Part shown: positions 55,140 to 63,748 of the stretch, piece after piece
Numbering within the stretch: the first letter of the stretch is position 1
Layout of the letters: the number at the start of each line of letters is the position of its first letter
From: Bacteroides acidifaciens
GTDB lineage: Bacteria; Bacteroidota; Bacteroidia; Bacteroidales; Bacteroidaceae
Direction of reading: 5' to 3'
Length of the DNA: 64,000 bases
Assembly (NCBI RefSeq): GCF_903181435.1
Contig: NZ_CAEUHO010000001.1
Location: forward strand, 2,170,001 to 2,234,000
The notes under the pieces: model-generated
What the model was told of the DNA's origin: nothing
Seen by the model: only the letters and a program-made list of their open reading frames with translations
Database searches by the model: none
Program-made: the position numbers and the translations under genes

Positions 55140-57062
55140 TTATTGAACGTTTTTCAAAAATTCTTCCAATGCAGCATTAAATTCTTCCGGGCGTTCCATA
55201 TTCAGCATGTGTCCGCAATCGTCAATTACTTTCAGTTTTCCATTGGGAAGATATTGTAAAATGGGAGGTTCTTTTGAGAATCGGTTACCGGAAGAATGAC
55301 CTTCAACAATTAAAGCAGGTACATCGGGATGATTCTTTTTCAATTCCTCGATGGCATCCAAACCAGCTACCACCCGTACTTCTTTGTGTAGCGGTTGCCA
55401 CGCGTCCCATTCGTCGATCATCTGCCACAAAGGTGCACGCATCCGTTCACGCTGACTTCCTCCTGACTTCATCAATCCTTCAAACCACTCTTTCTTCATC
55501 ACATCTACCCCTTTCTCTTTCAAAGCAGCAATCTCCTTATCACGTACTCTTGCTTCTTCCGGAGTCATCGGTTCACTTGGGCCTTTCGATTTCCGAATGT
55601 TTCCACTGGCTAAAAAAGCAGATAACATCCGGTCAGGGAAATACGCCAACATATCAGCAGTAATAAACCCACCCAAAGAAAGTCCGACGATATGCGCTTT
55701 CTTAATGTGCAAAGAATCCATCAAAGTAACTAAATCTTCAGCGTGTGTAAATTGATAGTCTTCCGTTTGTGAAGACGAAATGCCATATCCTCTCAAATCA
55801 TAGCGGATCACACGATATTTTTTTGCCAGTACGGAAAATTGTTCATCCCACATACGATGATCCAAAGAATGACCATGAACAAAGATGACGGGAGCACCTG
55901 TGCCGGCTTCCTCATAGTAAAGAGAACCGTTGCCCACTTCAACGCGGCCTTGTTTCACAACCAACGGATGTCCCTTTACAATCTCTGAAACAGTTCTCGA
56001 AATTACAGGACTACCATAAAAAGACGAGAAACCATCTTCTTTACTGGAAGCACCGACTACATGAGCAATAAAGAAGCCATAAACATTCTCCCGTTTATTG
56101 ATCCACGGGTAAGCGCCAGCCCATCCTGGTGAACTAATCTGATAAGCTTCACCTGTCTTCTTATCGATTAATTCAAGCCATTCTCCCAATCCGTAGATTC
56201 CATTGTGGGATTGTCCTAGCCCTTTCGCTACATAATTATCCGAGTTATTCGAAGGGATTATTGCGTCTTTCACTTGGTCGGCCTGCATTTCTTTTACAGT
56301 TTGTGCAGATATAATCCGCTTATCGTTATACATTCCATCATGATAAATCATGGATAGGAAATGAATATAATCGTTCAAGGTGGTACACAGACCACCACCT
56401 AACATCGGGGCATGTCCGCCATCTGTATTTATCGGAGTAAAATGAGAATTTTTCATTTCCAATGGTTGCGCCAATAGTTCTTGAAAGAGAGTTTCAAACT
56501 CCTTCCCCATTGCCACTTCCGCCATTCTTCCGGCAATCTGCATGGCAAGTCCTCCATACTGGAACCGGCCTCCCGGAGTAAAAACCGTATCTAACGGCAA
56601 TATTTCAATAATGGCAGAATCCAAATGATTGTAATTATCTACACGCGGTTCAGGAAGATAGGGACGCACTCCGGAAGTATGAGATAACAGTTGTCGTAAA
56701 AGGATTTTTCCTTTGGCATCTCCCTTAAACTCCGGCAACCACTTTTCCACAGGGTCATCCCATTCCAAACTAGTACTGTCCACTACCGCTCCGATAACAG
56801 CAGCAGCCACCCATTTTCCGGCAGAGGCTACATATACTTTTGTATCAGGAGTATAGCTACCATAGTTCTTCTGAAAAATAACAGAATCATTCTTTACTAC
56901 GCAGATAGAAGCACCGGGATAGTACTCTTTACTCACCCAGCCTTGAATAACAGAATCTAATAAAGAGAAGTTATAACGACTCCCTTGTACGGATGATACA
57001 TTGCAGGAACCTGCAATAAAACAGATACTTATAAAAATTACGATTAATAATCTTCCCTTCAT
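55140..57062 (-). CDS. Fusion of a serine beta-lactamase-type hydrolase and an alpha/beta hydrolase, lipoprotein
   Basis: A 640-aa lipoprotein (lipobox AGSC). Domain 1 (about 28-370) is of the beta-lactamase/penicillin-binding type used by many esterases: SxxK as SAGK in VYVASAGKWVAAAVIG, LLRQLLSHTSGVRPYLPEPR, tyrosine in GGRFQYGGLAMQIAGR. Domain 2 (about 380-640) is an alpha/beta hydrolase: oxyanion loop VIFVHGHSLDHRMWD, nucleophile Ser in VGLSLGGFITADML, His in DDCGHMLNMERPEEF. At the usual Asp site the second domain reads VEGHSSG, so its catalytic acid is unclear. Both probably remove ester groups from the glycan before it is degraded. Within the PUL, between GH127 and the heparinase-type lyase. 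Confidence 0.82.
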   Translation of the reverse strand: MKGRLLIVIFISICFIAGSCNVSSVQGSRYNFSLLDSVIQGWVSKEYYPGASICVVKNDSVIFQKNYGSYTPDTKVYVASAGKWVAAAVIGAVVDSTSLEWDDPVEKWLPEFKGDAKGKILLRQLLSHTSGVRPYLPEPRVDNYNHLDSAIIEILPLDTVFTPGGRFQYGGLAMQIAGRMAEVAMGKEFETLFQELLAQPLEMKNSHFTPINTDGGHAPMLGGGLCTTLNDYIHFLSMIYHDGMYNDKRIISAQTVKEMQADQVKDAIIPSNNSDNYVAKGLGQSHNGIYGLGEWLELIDKKTGEAYQISSPGWAGAYPWINKRENVYGFFIAHVVGASSKEDGFSSFYGSPVISRTVSEIVKGHPLVVKQGRVEVGNGSLYYEEAGTGAPVIFVHGHSLDHRMWDEQFSVLAKKYRVIRYDLRGYGISSSQTEDYQFTHAEDLVTLMDSLHIKKAHIVGLSLGGFITADMLAYFPDRMLSAFLASGNIRKSKGPSEPMTPEEARVRDKEIAALKEKGVDVMKKEWFEGLMKSGGSQRERMRAPLWQMIDEWDAWQPLHKEVRVVAGLDAIEELKKNHPDVPALIVEGHSSGNRFSKEPPILQYLPNGKLKVIDDCGHMLNMERPEEFNAALEEFLKNVQ

Positions 57063-57094
57063 TTTTGTTATCTATTAACTTCGTATTAAACACA

Positions 57095-57174
57095 AATTAC
57101 ACGAACTACGCTATTGTTTGATGCAATTATATTTGATGCAATTATAATTATAAAACCGCGTAATTCGTGTAATT
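57095..57174. repeat. 17-bp inverted repeat enclosing two 15-bp direct repeats
   Basis: Arms 57095-57111 and 57158-57174 (AATTACACGAACTACGC and complement, 16 of 17) enclose TTTGATGCAATTATA twice in tandem (57117-57131, 57132-57146). It lies between the GH127 stop and the fusion start. It could be a terminator or an intergenic repeat element. Confidence 0.6.
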
Positions 57175-57189
57175 CGTTCTTAAAATTTT

Positions 57190-59118
57190 CTATTTCGACT
57201 GCAAATCCCAATATACCACATAACGCTGATGATGCAAATCATAAAGCGGACGAATCACATCTCCTTGTTCTGTTGTAAATTCCAGTTCTTTTCCTGTACG
57301 CTGCAAAGTACGTTCCGGATGTTTCATATCTACTTTCAATGAGGTACGCAAATCGACAGGTACATGGAAATTATAAGTATAATAATCATTATAAAGAGCT
57401 GGATTAGAGAAAGGTGCGGGAGCCTGCATACCTTCCGTACCCCGTTCTCCGGCAAGCACTAACGGGCCATACAATAAAGCCACTTTATTCGGATTATCGG
57501 GAGTGGCTTCCAATTCAATCTGCATCGGGTAAGTAGCCGAGATACGGTCATTATCTTTCCAGTCACGGGTGATAGCGATGTAAGAACCCGGCTTTTGTTT
57601 TACTGCTACTTTTTTACCGTTCACAAGAACTTCCGCTTTTTTACTCCATGAAGGATATCTTAGATAAACAGTAGTGCGAACCGATTTCTCGGCACGAATA
57701 GTAAACCGGGTCGTTTCCTCTTTCGGAAATTCCGTTTCCTGGAGAAGGGTTAATCCTTTTTCTTTCCAGATGACTTGGGAAGGAATAAACAGATTTACAT
57801 AGATTCCCTCGTTGTTGTGGTAGTAGATAGCTTCTCCGTATTTAGCATGATTTTCGAATCCGCTGCCGACACAACACCAGAAAGAGTTCTCTTTGGTACT
57901 ATACAGTTTATGTGAGCCCGAAAGTAAGGGCAAGAAATAAGTGACCATTCCCGTTTCTGGGTCTTGCTGTCCCAGGATATGATTATATAGTGCCCTTTCA
58001 TAATAATCGGCAATAGATGAATCGCCCGTCCAACAGAAAAGATGACGGCTAAGCTTCAACATATTATAAGTGCAGCAGGTTTCTCCGGTATAGCCGGTCA
58101 AGTGTTTAGAGAATTTCTTCGGGTCGAAAAAATGCTCCTTATCACTACTGCATCCCGGAGCAAAAGTATGGTGGTCAATCATGGTATGCCAGAAGAATTC
58201 CGAGAGCTTTTTGCTGGTCTCATTCTCTGTCAGTTCATAGTTACGCGCTTCGGCTATGACTTTCGGGATAAACGTATTTGTATGTTTGGTTCCCAAATCG
58301 TCCCGAAGTTCTTTCAACGGGTCAATTACATCATTATGGTAGAAATATTCAGCCAACCAACGGTAACGTTCATCTCCTGTGATAGCATACAAATTGTAGA
58401 ATGATTCATTGACACCTCCAAACTCATTGCGTATCATGAGTTTGCGGGTTTCTTCACTAAGTGGTTTCAGTTTGTTATAAGCCCAGTCGCCCATTTTAGT
58501 CACTGTTTTCAAAGCCTGCTGATTATCTGCATACAGATATTGGTCTATCAGACCGGAATAAAGCTTATGCAAGGTGTACCAAGGTGCCCAAACACTCTTT
58601 CCACGGATATTACGGTTTATCAGTTCTTCAGAAAAAGCACTTAAATATCCGCCTTTCAAAGCGTTCTGAACTTCGGTCAGCCCGTTGACAAGGCTATCCC
58701 CTTTCAGCTTGAAAATCTCACTTCCGGTAGCGGCATACATCAAAGCGTAAGCCGAAAGCAGATGTCCGGTAGTATGTCCGCGAAGTTCACAGTCCAAGGA
58801 TTCCCAACCACCGAGTTTTTTCACTGTCATATAACCGCCTTCACGACCAGCAAAGACTCCGGCATTTGTCCGGAAACTATGCAACAGGCGACTTACGTCG
58901 ATAGAGGTCATCCATGCGGAATCCCGCAACATATTGTCACGAAAGCGACTCGGTAATAAACGGACGTCCTTCAAATCAAAACTTTCTACCCGAACAGGCG
59001 CCACTGTCTCTTTTTTCATTTTCCCCTGATGCTGTCCGGGGTATACAGATTGAGCCGACGATATAGCCGATACTGCCAATAATGCGATTGCAACTAAAGA
59101 TTTCTTATTCATAATCAT
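57190..59118 (-). CDS. GH127-type beta-L-arabinofuranosidase (DUF1680)
   Basis: A 642-aa exported enzyme (leader MNKKSLVAIALLAVSAISSAQ) of the family that frees beta-L-arabinofuranose from plant glycans; in GH127/GH146 a zinc-bound cysteine is the nucleophile. Landmarks: GREGGYMTVKKLGGWESLDC, RGHTTGHLLSAYALMYAATG, WYTLHKLYSGLIDQYL, GETCCTYNMLKLSRHLFCW and NSFWCCVGSGFENHAKYGEA, which carry the Cys cluster and Glu expected. Length is close to GH127 (about 650) rather than GH146 (about 800). The family has other activities, so substrate is inferred. Start at either 59118 or the second ATG two codons on. Confidence 0.88.
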   Translation of the reverse strand: MIMNKKSLVAIALLAVSAISSAQSVYPGQHQGKMKKETVAPVRVESFDLKDVRLLPSRFRDNMLRDSAWMTSIDVSRLLHSFRTNAGVFAGREGGYMTVKKLGGWESLDCELRGHTTGHLLSAYALMYAATGSEIFKLKGDSLVNGLTEVQNALKGGYLSAFSEELINRNIRGKSVWAPWYTLHKLYSGLIDQYLYADNQQALKTVTKMGDWAYNKLKPLSEETRKLMIRNEFGGVNESFYNLYAITGDERYRWLAEYFYHNDVIDPLKELRDDLGTKHTNTFIPKVIAEARNYELTENETSKKLSEFFWHTMIDHHTFAPGCSSDKEHFFDPKKFSKHLTGYTGETCCTYNMLKLSRHLFCWTGDSSIADYYERALYNHILGQQDPETGMVTYFLPLLSGSHKLYSTKENSFWCCVGSGFENHAKYGEAIYYHNNEGIYVNLFIPSQVIWKEKGLTLLQETEFPKEETTRFTIRAEKSVRTTVYLRYPSWSKKAEVLVNGKKVAVKQKPGSYIAITRDWKDNDRISATYPMQIELEATPDNPNKVALLYGPLVLAGERGTEGMQAPAPFSNPALYNDYYTYNFHVPVDLRTSLKVDMKHPERTLQRTGKELEFTTEQGDVIRPLYDLHHQRYVVYWDLQSK

Positions 59119-59207
59119 TTTTAATATCCTTATATTTATAGGATACGAATAAGTTCAGCCTAATACTCAATGCAAAAATACGAATTCCAACTTATAGTTC
59201 CATAATC

Positions 59208-59240
59208 TTTCATTTATCAATTGCCGATTGATAAATGAAA
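59208..59240. repeat. Perfect 14-bp AT-rich hairpin covering the stop codon of the alpha/beta hydrolase gene
   Basis: TTTCATTTATCAAT (59208-59221), loop TGCCG, ATTGATAAATGAAA (59227-59240). The left arm contains the stop codon. There is no T-run. It might protect the message 3' side or slow translation at the gene end. Confidence 0.5.
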
Positions 59241-60835
59241 AAACTCCGTTCTACCGGTTCGGCAGTCTGTACTTCTCCTGCCAATCCATATTGCCATGCC
59301 ACCACAGTCACTTTCAACGGGAACTTACTGCGTGGGGGAATTCGAGTAAATACCAACTTGTTTCCCTCTATTTCTGCCGGTCCTTCTTTCACGTAGTAAT
59401 ATACGGGTAGCCCGCAATCGGAAGTTGCATGTAAAGAGATAGTTTCCGTGCCTTTCTTCACATCGTCAAGGCCCGGAAAAAGAATATGCTGGCGTTTACC
59501 TTCCGTATTGCGATAGGGAATCCAGAAACTAAGTTCCTGAACTGTGCTTTTATAGTGCTTGTCACCATCATTACCGGCTAGAAGGCAAATATCTCCCGTA
59601 CGACGCTTATTGTACATCCCCATACGGTAGAAACGGACAGTAAAGGTTGTGTCGTTCACTTTCTGAACCGGGCCACAGATACGGGTTATTTCAGGAGAAG
59701 TGAGCGAATGTTCGTCAGAAATTGCAGTATGCAAGCTATCCGTATATACAGCTTTCAGATGAAAAGTCAATCCGTCTTTTTCCGGCAGGAAGCGGGCGGC
59801 AACTTTCACATGGGATTTGGGATTATATGTGAGTAATTGCCCCTTTTGTACGAAACCTAAGTATTGTGGTTTCTTCCCTCTTTCCCGGCGATAGCGTTCT
59901 TCCGTCATTTCAGCCATTTCCTTATCGAAATACCAGAATGCATCGTGTGAGTCTCCTTTATACTCTTTATAAGGAGCAGCTTTTGCACGTTTCTTCTGAT
60001 TCGGATGCCACCTTTCGGCAAGCCAACCATTCTGCGGATTCAGCTTCTTCAATTCCACAGGCTTATCCAAATCATACGTTGCGGGCATACGATATTCCCG
60101 TGCTTTCTTTAAGAACAACGCAATATAACCAGCGGTACGGTCGGCTATATCGAAATGCCCGCGTCCTGTGTCGCAAAGGAAAGAGACGCAACTTTTAGGA
60201 TACATCATACGGAATGCCAAAGCCGGATTTACACGGTCTTCCCACCATTCGTATTCGCCTTCAATCATCAATCCAGGGATGCCGTCAATCGTACGTTTCC
60301 CCCACTCCATATTGTCACGACCATATCCGGTAAGGTTAGTGCGCGGCGCATCTCCATGTAAAGAGATAATGGCTAATGTGCGGTCGGGATTCCAGGCTGC
60401 GAAGTTCCACGGATAGGTAGCCATTGCCGAATGTCCGAACGGAACAATCGGAGCATATTTCAATTCGTTATATCCGCTAACAGAAGCAAAGTCATCCAGC
60501 ATTTGTTCAAATGCCTTCTGGCTTCCGGCAGTTATGTCCCATTTCTGATCCCACCCCGGAGTTATCCATATCAGTGCCAGACCTATTTCTGACATTTTCT
60601 CCCGAAACAAGGCGTTCTCAAACAGAGTTTCTTCCGTCATATTATGAGTACCTATCATAACCCCTTTTACCTGGACACAATCAGGCGGTATCCATAAAAA
60701 AGCCTGCGGATGGTCATTCGTCTCGTTGGAAACAATGCCTGGTATTTTCACAGACCACTGCCATTCGGCTGCCATATTGCAGGGCAATAGAATAACGGAC
60801 ATTATTCCAAACACCAAAAATCGAAGTAGGCTCAT
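59210..60835 (-). CDS. Secreted alpha/beta hydrolase (probable carbohydrate esterase)
   Basis: A 541-aa exported protein (leader MSLLRFLVFGIMSVILLPCNMAA). The hydrolase domain (about 25-260) has VMIGTHNMTEETLFENALFR after the first strand, the nucleophile Ser in VPFGHSAMATYPWNFA, IDGIPGLMIEGEYEWWEDRV and the catalytic His in CDTGRGHFDIADRTAGYIAL. A beta-rich C-terminal half (about 300-541) includes SFWIPYRNTEGKRQHILFPG and CGLPVYYYVKEGPAEIEGN. I do not recognise a numbered CE family. It lies between GH97 and GH127 in the PUL and probably de-esterifies the same glycan. The start at 60835 gives a good signal peptide; a longer in-frame reading from 60922 would bury it. Confidence 0.75.
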   Translation of the reverse strand: MSLLRFLVFGIMSVILLPCNMAAEWQWSVKIPGIVSNETNDHPQAFLWIPPDCVQVKGVMIGTHNMTEETLFENALFREKMSEIGLALIWITPGWDQKWDITAGSQKAFEQMLDDFASVSGYNELKYAPIVPFGHSAMATYPWNFAAWNPDRTLAIISLHGDAPRTNLTGYGRDNMEWGKRTIDGIPGLMIEGEYEWWEDRVNPALAFRMMYPKSCVSFLCDTGRGHFDIADRTAGYIALFLKKAREYRMPATYDLDKPVELKKLNPQNGWLAERWHPNQKKRAKAAPYKEYKGDSHDAFWYFDKEMAEMTEERYRRERGKKPQYLGFVQKGQLLTYNPKSHVKVAARFLPEKDGLTFHLKAVYTDSLHTAISDEHSLTSPEITRICGPVQKVNDTTFTVRFYRMGMYNKRRTGDICLLAGNDGDKHYKSTVQELSFWIPYRNTEGKRQHILFPGLDDVKKGTETISLHATSDCGLPVYYYVKEGPAEIEGNKLVFTRIPPRSKFPLKVTVVAWQYGLAGEVQTAEPVERSFFIYQSAIDK

Positions 60836-60930
60836 GTCTAATTCATTTTTTATTCTCAATTTAAGAAAGGAGTGATGAGAAAACTCTCTTCTTCTCTCAT
60901 TACGACCCGAAACAAAAAACATAAATTTAC

Positions 60931-62865
60931 CTACTTAAGCGGAGTAAAATGCAACGCAGCTCCGCCACTCGCCTTCAACTTCAAGACAAGTTTGTCGCCT
61001 GCCTTTATTTTCTTATGAGTACTGCGTACTTTCGTCCGTGTATTCAGTTTGTCGTCATCTTCATACAGATGAAGCATATACTTCTTTCCCGGTTCCAGGA
61101 AATCCGTAGTCAATGTGACCGTGCGGGCTTCCGTGTTTGTCATTGCTCCAACAAACCAGTCACTTCCCGAACGACGTGCCTGAACGATATACTCACCAAT
61201 TTCTCCGTCAAGCGCACGGCTATCGTCCCATACACTCGGAATGGCTTTCCAAAATTCGAGTTCTTCTTCTCCTTTATAAAATTCCGGTCGGTCATACCAG
61301 AACATAAATTGCAAAGGACTGTAATACACTGCTGCCATTGCCAACTGATGCGCTTTCGTATTCTTCACTCTGCCATTAAAATAACACAGTGTATAATCCG
61401 CAGCGCCTGCCAGGAAACGTGTATACGGAAGAATCGTGTTATGTAAAGCATCCGGCATCTCTTCATTGCCACCGATACCCTCCTGTGTCATCAAGTTAGG
61501 ATAAGTACGGCTGAAACCTGTGGGACGATATTCATCGTGAATATCCACCATCAGACCGTATTCTCCACATTTGCGGACTGCATCATGCAGCCAGGTACTC
61601 CAACGCTGATTGCCAATCTGTACAAAACCGAACTTGATACCTTTCAATCCCCACTTCTTATATAAAGGTAATAAAGTATCCAATTGCTGCACCAATGCAC
61701 GCTGATTGACGTATACCATAAGTCCGATTCCCTTCGATTCGGCATACTGGCACAAAGCAGGTATATCAAGGTCTTTATCCGGAGAAACAGTAGTAGCGTC
61801 CGAACTCATCTTCATTTCTGGTCCATACCAACCTGCATCCATGTGCACATACTGAATACCGCGCTCTGCCGCAAAGTCAATAGCCGCTTTCACCCTTTCT
61901 TGCTTCAAGTCGCCCGAACGGAATACTTTTCCCGGTTTAATCCAGGAAGTATCAGCCAGTTTGCAAGCCGGGTTCAGATTCAAGACAATATCATTGTTGT
62001 TAATCAAATCGACCGGACGTTCGCCAGCCATGATAACACGCCACGGAGTGCTATAAGGAGAAATTATATCGACACTGCTATACAGGCTTGTCTCCAAAGT
62101 GGAAGGTTTGTCTGCCGACAAACGGAATTTGCCACGGACATAATCCACCATTTCCGCTTCCAACAAGGCAACTGATAATCCGTCGGGCAGTTTTAATGTC
62201 AAAGGACGTTCACTTTCTTCTTTTCCCCAACCTTCCAACGGACGAAGTGCATAAGGCCCTTGTGCCCAACGCTCATAATAAGCCATTGTTCCTTGAGGCA
62301 TTGTGAAACTGGTTTGCTCGCCTATGATATGCAGGAAAAGCCCGTTGGTTGTTTCCGGGAAATGATAACGGAAAGCGACTCCTTCATTATAGGCACGCAC
62401 TATGATATTCATAAAGTAATTCTTGCGCTTATCATAGCCACCATCTTGTGCTCCGTCTCCTTCACCTTTCTTGAATTTCAGGGTCATCTCATTATAACAG
62501 TCACGAATCTCGGCACGTTCCCCATATACAGGTTTCCATGTTTCATCCGCTTTCCGACGCTCAGTTCCCGTCAACTTCAGATTCTCACACCAGAAATGAC
62601 AAGTATCATTCGGAACACCCAGTGCCGATTCGAACAACTGATTTTCAATCAGAACTCCCAATTTACTTTCTTCAATTACCGGACGGTTCTTGTAAGTCAA
62701 GGTGTAATACATTTGTGCATTATCCTCTCCCACCGCACGCTGATAGAAGGTAAAACGATACGCTCCGTCGGGAGATGTCAGTTCCTGGCGGGTTCCTGTC
62801 ATTACATCCTGCGCTTTCAACAATGCCGGTACCACCAGCAATAAAAGCAAAATTCTTTTCTTCAT
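60931..62865 (-). CDS. GH97 family alpha-glycosidase
   Basis: A 644-aa exported enzyme (leader MKKRILLLLLVVPALLKAQ). N-terminal beta-super-sandwich (about 20-290), a TIM barrel (about 300-560; ERGIQYVHMDAGWYGPEMKM, SKGIGLMVYVNQRALVQQLD) and a C-terminal beta domain. GH97 landmarks: YRPTGFSRTYPNLMTQEG and AHQLAMAAVYYSPLQFMFWY. In retaining members an Asp follows the GIK strand; here the sequence is GIKFGFVQ, with Gly in that place. This is more like the inverting, SusB-type members, though acidic residues in DIHDEYRPTG and GGNEEMP do not match SusB exactly. Probably an alpha-glucosidase or alpha-galactosidase. First gene of the PUL in transcription order. Confidence 0.9.
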   Translation of the reverse strand: MKKRILLLLLVVPALLKAQDVMTGTRQELTSPDGAYRFTFYQRAVGEDNAQMYYTLTYKNRPVIEESKLGVLIENQLFESALGVPNDTCHFWCENLKLTGTERRKADETWKPVYGERAEIRDCYNEMTLKFKKGEGDGAQDGGYDKRKNYFMNIIVRAYNEGVAFRYHFPETTNGLFLHIIGEQTSFTMPQGTMAYYERWAQGPYALRPLEGWGKEESERPLTLKLPDGLSVALLEAEMVDYVRGKFRLSADKPSTLETSLYSSVDIISPYSTPWRVIMAGERPVDLINNNDIVLNLNPACKLADTSWIKPGKVFRSGDLKQERVKAAIDFAAERGIQYVHMDAGWYGPEMKMSSDATTVSPDKDLDIPALCQYAESKGIGLMVYVNQRALVQQLDTLLPLYKKWGLKGIKFGFVQIGNQRWSTWLHDAVRKCGEYGLMVDIHDEYRPTGFSRTYPNLMTQEGIGGNEEMPDALHNTILPYTRFLAGAADYTLCYFNGRVKNTKAHQLAMAAVYYSPLQFMFWYDRPEFYKGEEELEFWKAIPSVWDDSRALDGEIGEYIVQARRSGSDWFVGAMTNTEARTVTLTTDFLEPGKKYMLHLYEDDDKLNTRTKVRSTHKKIKAGDKLVLKLKASGGAALHFTPLK

Positions 62866-62984
62866 TCTATTTACGTTCATGTTTATTCTTCTTTCCTATT
62901 AGATACGAACGAGAAGGAAATTATACTCAACACCAAATATACGATAAAAAATAAAATATAATTTTTAGTTCCGCTATTTTATAG

Positions 62985-62992
62985 TATCTTTG
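62985..62992 (+). promoter_or_regulatory. -7 box of the PIN toxin-antitoxin pair
   Basis: TATCTTTG, consensus match, 27 nt before the ATG at 63019. Confidence 0.5.
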
Positions 62993-63018
62993 TTTAGATT
63001 GTAAAAACAGAACAGGAT

Positions 63019-63294
63019 ATGAAAGTAGAAGAACCCATAGGCGAATATTATTCTCAGTCATATATCAAAAATATAAGGCGTAGAATCATTAAGTCCATCA
63101 GAGAAGAAGAAAACGTCGATGTGCTTAAACAGTATATGCAACTCCAAAAAGAAACAGAGGGGCAGATGAATATTTCCAGAAAAAAAAGAAGAGAATTATT
63201 CAATAGCCAATCTTTAATAGGAAGCATTGATTCCGAAATCCCCTGGGAAGAAATGAGAGATAATATTTTAAAAGAAAAATACGATTTAGAATGA
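63019..63294 (+). CDS. Probable antitoxin of a PIN-domain toxin
   Basis: A 91-aa charged, helical protein (YYSQSYIKNIRRRIIKSIRE; LQKETEGQMNISRKKRRELF; IPWEEMRDNILKEKYDLE). It has no DNA-binding fold that I recognise, but its size, acidic C-terminus and 4-bp overlap (ATGA) with the following PIN gene identify it as the likely antitoxin. Confidence 0.65.
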   Translation: MKVEEPIGEYYSQSYIKNIRRRIIKSIREEENVDVLKQYMQLQKETEGQMNISRKKRRELFNSQSLIGSIDSEIPWEEMRDNILKEKYDLE

Positions 63295-63746
63295 GAGTAT
63301 TTTTAGATACCAATATATTAATGGAATCCATAACTAATCGTTCACATTCCACTGAAATTGCCCGTATATATAACCTATATAAAAGCGGTGTTATTGATTG
63401 CTACATTTCCCAAGGTTCTTTCTACACAATCACATATCTTGTAGAGGCGTATTTGAAGAAAACAGACTCTTTATCTAAAGATGAACGTTTAAACAAATTA
63501 CGGAATATACTCAATAACATATTATTAATGTCGGATATTTGCGACATCTCCAACGAAGAACTGAGCAAAGGCATATGGGATACCAACTTTACAGATATAG
63601 AAGACAGTTATCAATATCAGAATGCAATAGCTGAACAATGCGAATATCTAATAACATTAAACAAGAAAGATTTCCATCCCCACAATGAGCAAATAGAAAT
63701 TGTAACTCCTGATGAATTTATAAAAAGAATATCCTCCGGACTTTAA
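63291..63746 (+). CDS. PIN-domain toxin (VapC-like RNase)
   Basis: A 151-aa PIN-domain protein. Acidic residues for metal binding: Asp6 in VFLDTNILMESITNR, an acidic residue near SNEELSKGIW, and Asp in FTDIEDSYQYQNAIAEQCEY; then LITLNKKDFHPHNEQIEIVT, the normal closing strand. It would cut specific RNAs (tRNA or mRNA) when free of its antitoxin. Convergent with the AraC gene to the right. Confidence 0.82.
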   Translation: MRVFLDTNILMESITNRSHSTEIARIYNLYKSGVIDCYISQGSFYTITYLVEAYLKKTDSLSKDERLNKLRNILNNILLMSDICDISNEELSKGIWDTNFTDIEDSYQYQNAIAEQCEYLITLNKKDFHPHNEQIEIVTPDEFIKRISSGL

Positions 63747-63748
63747 TA

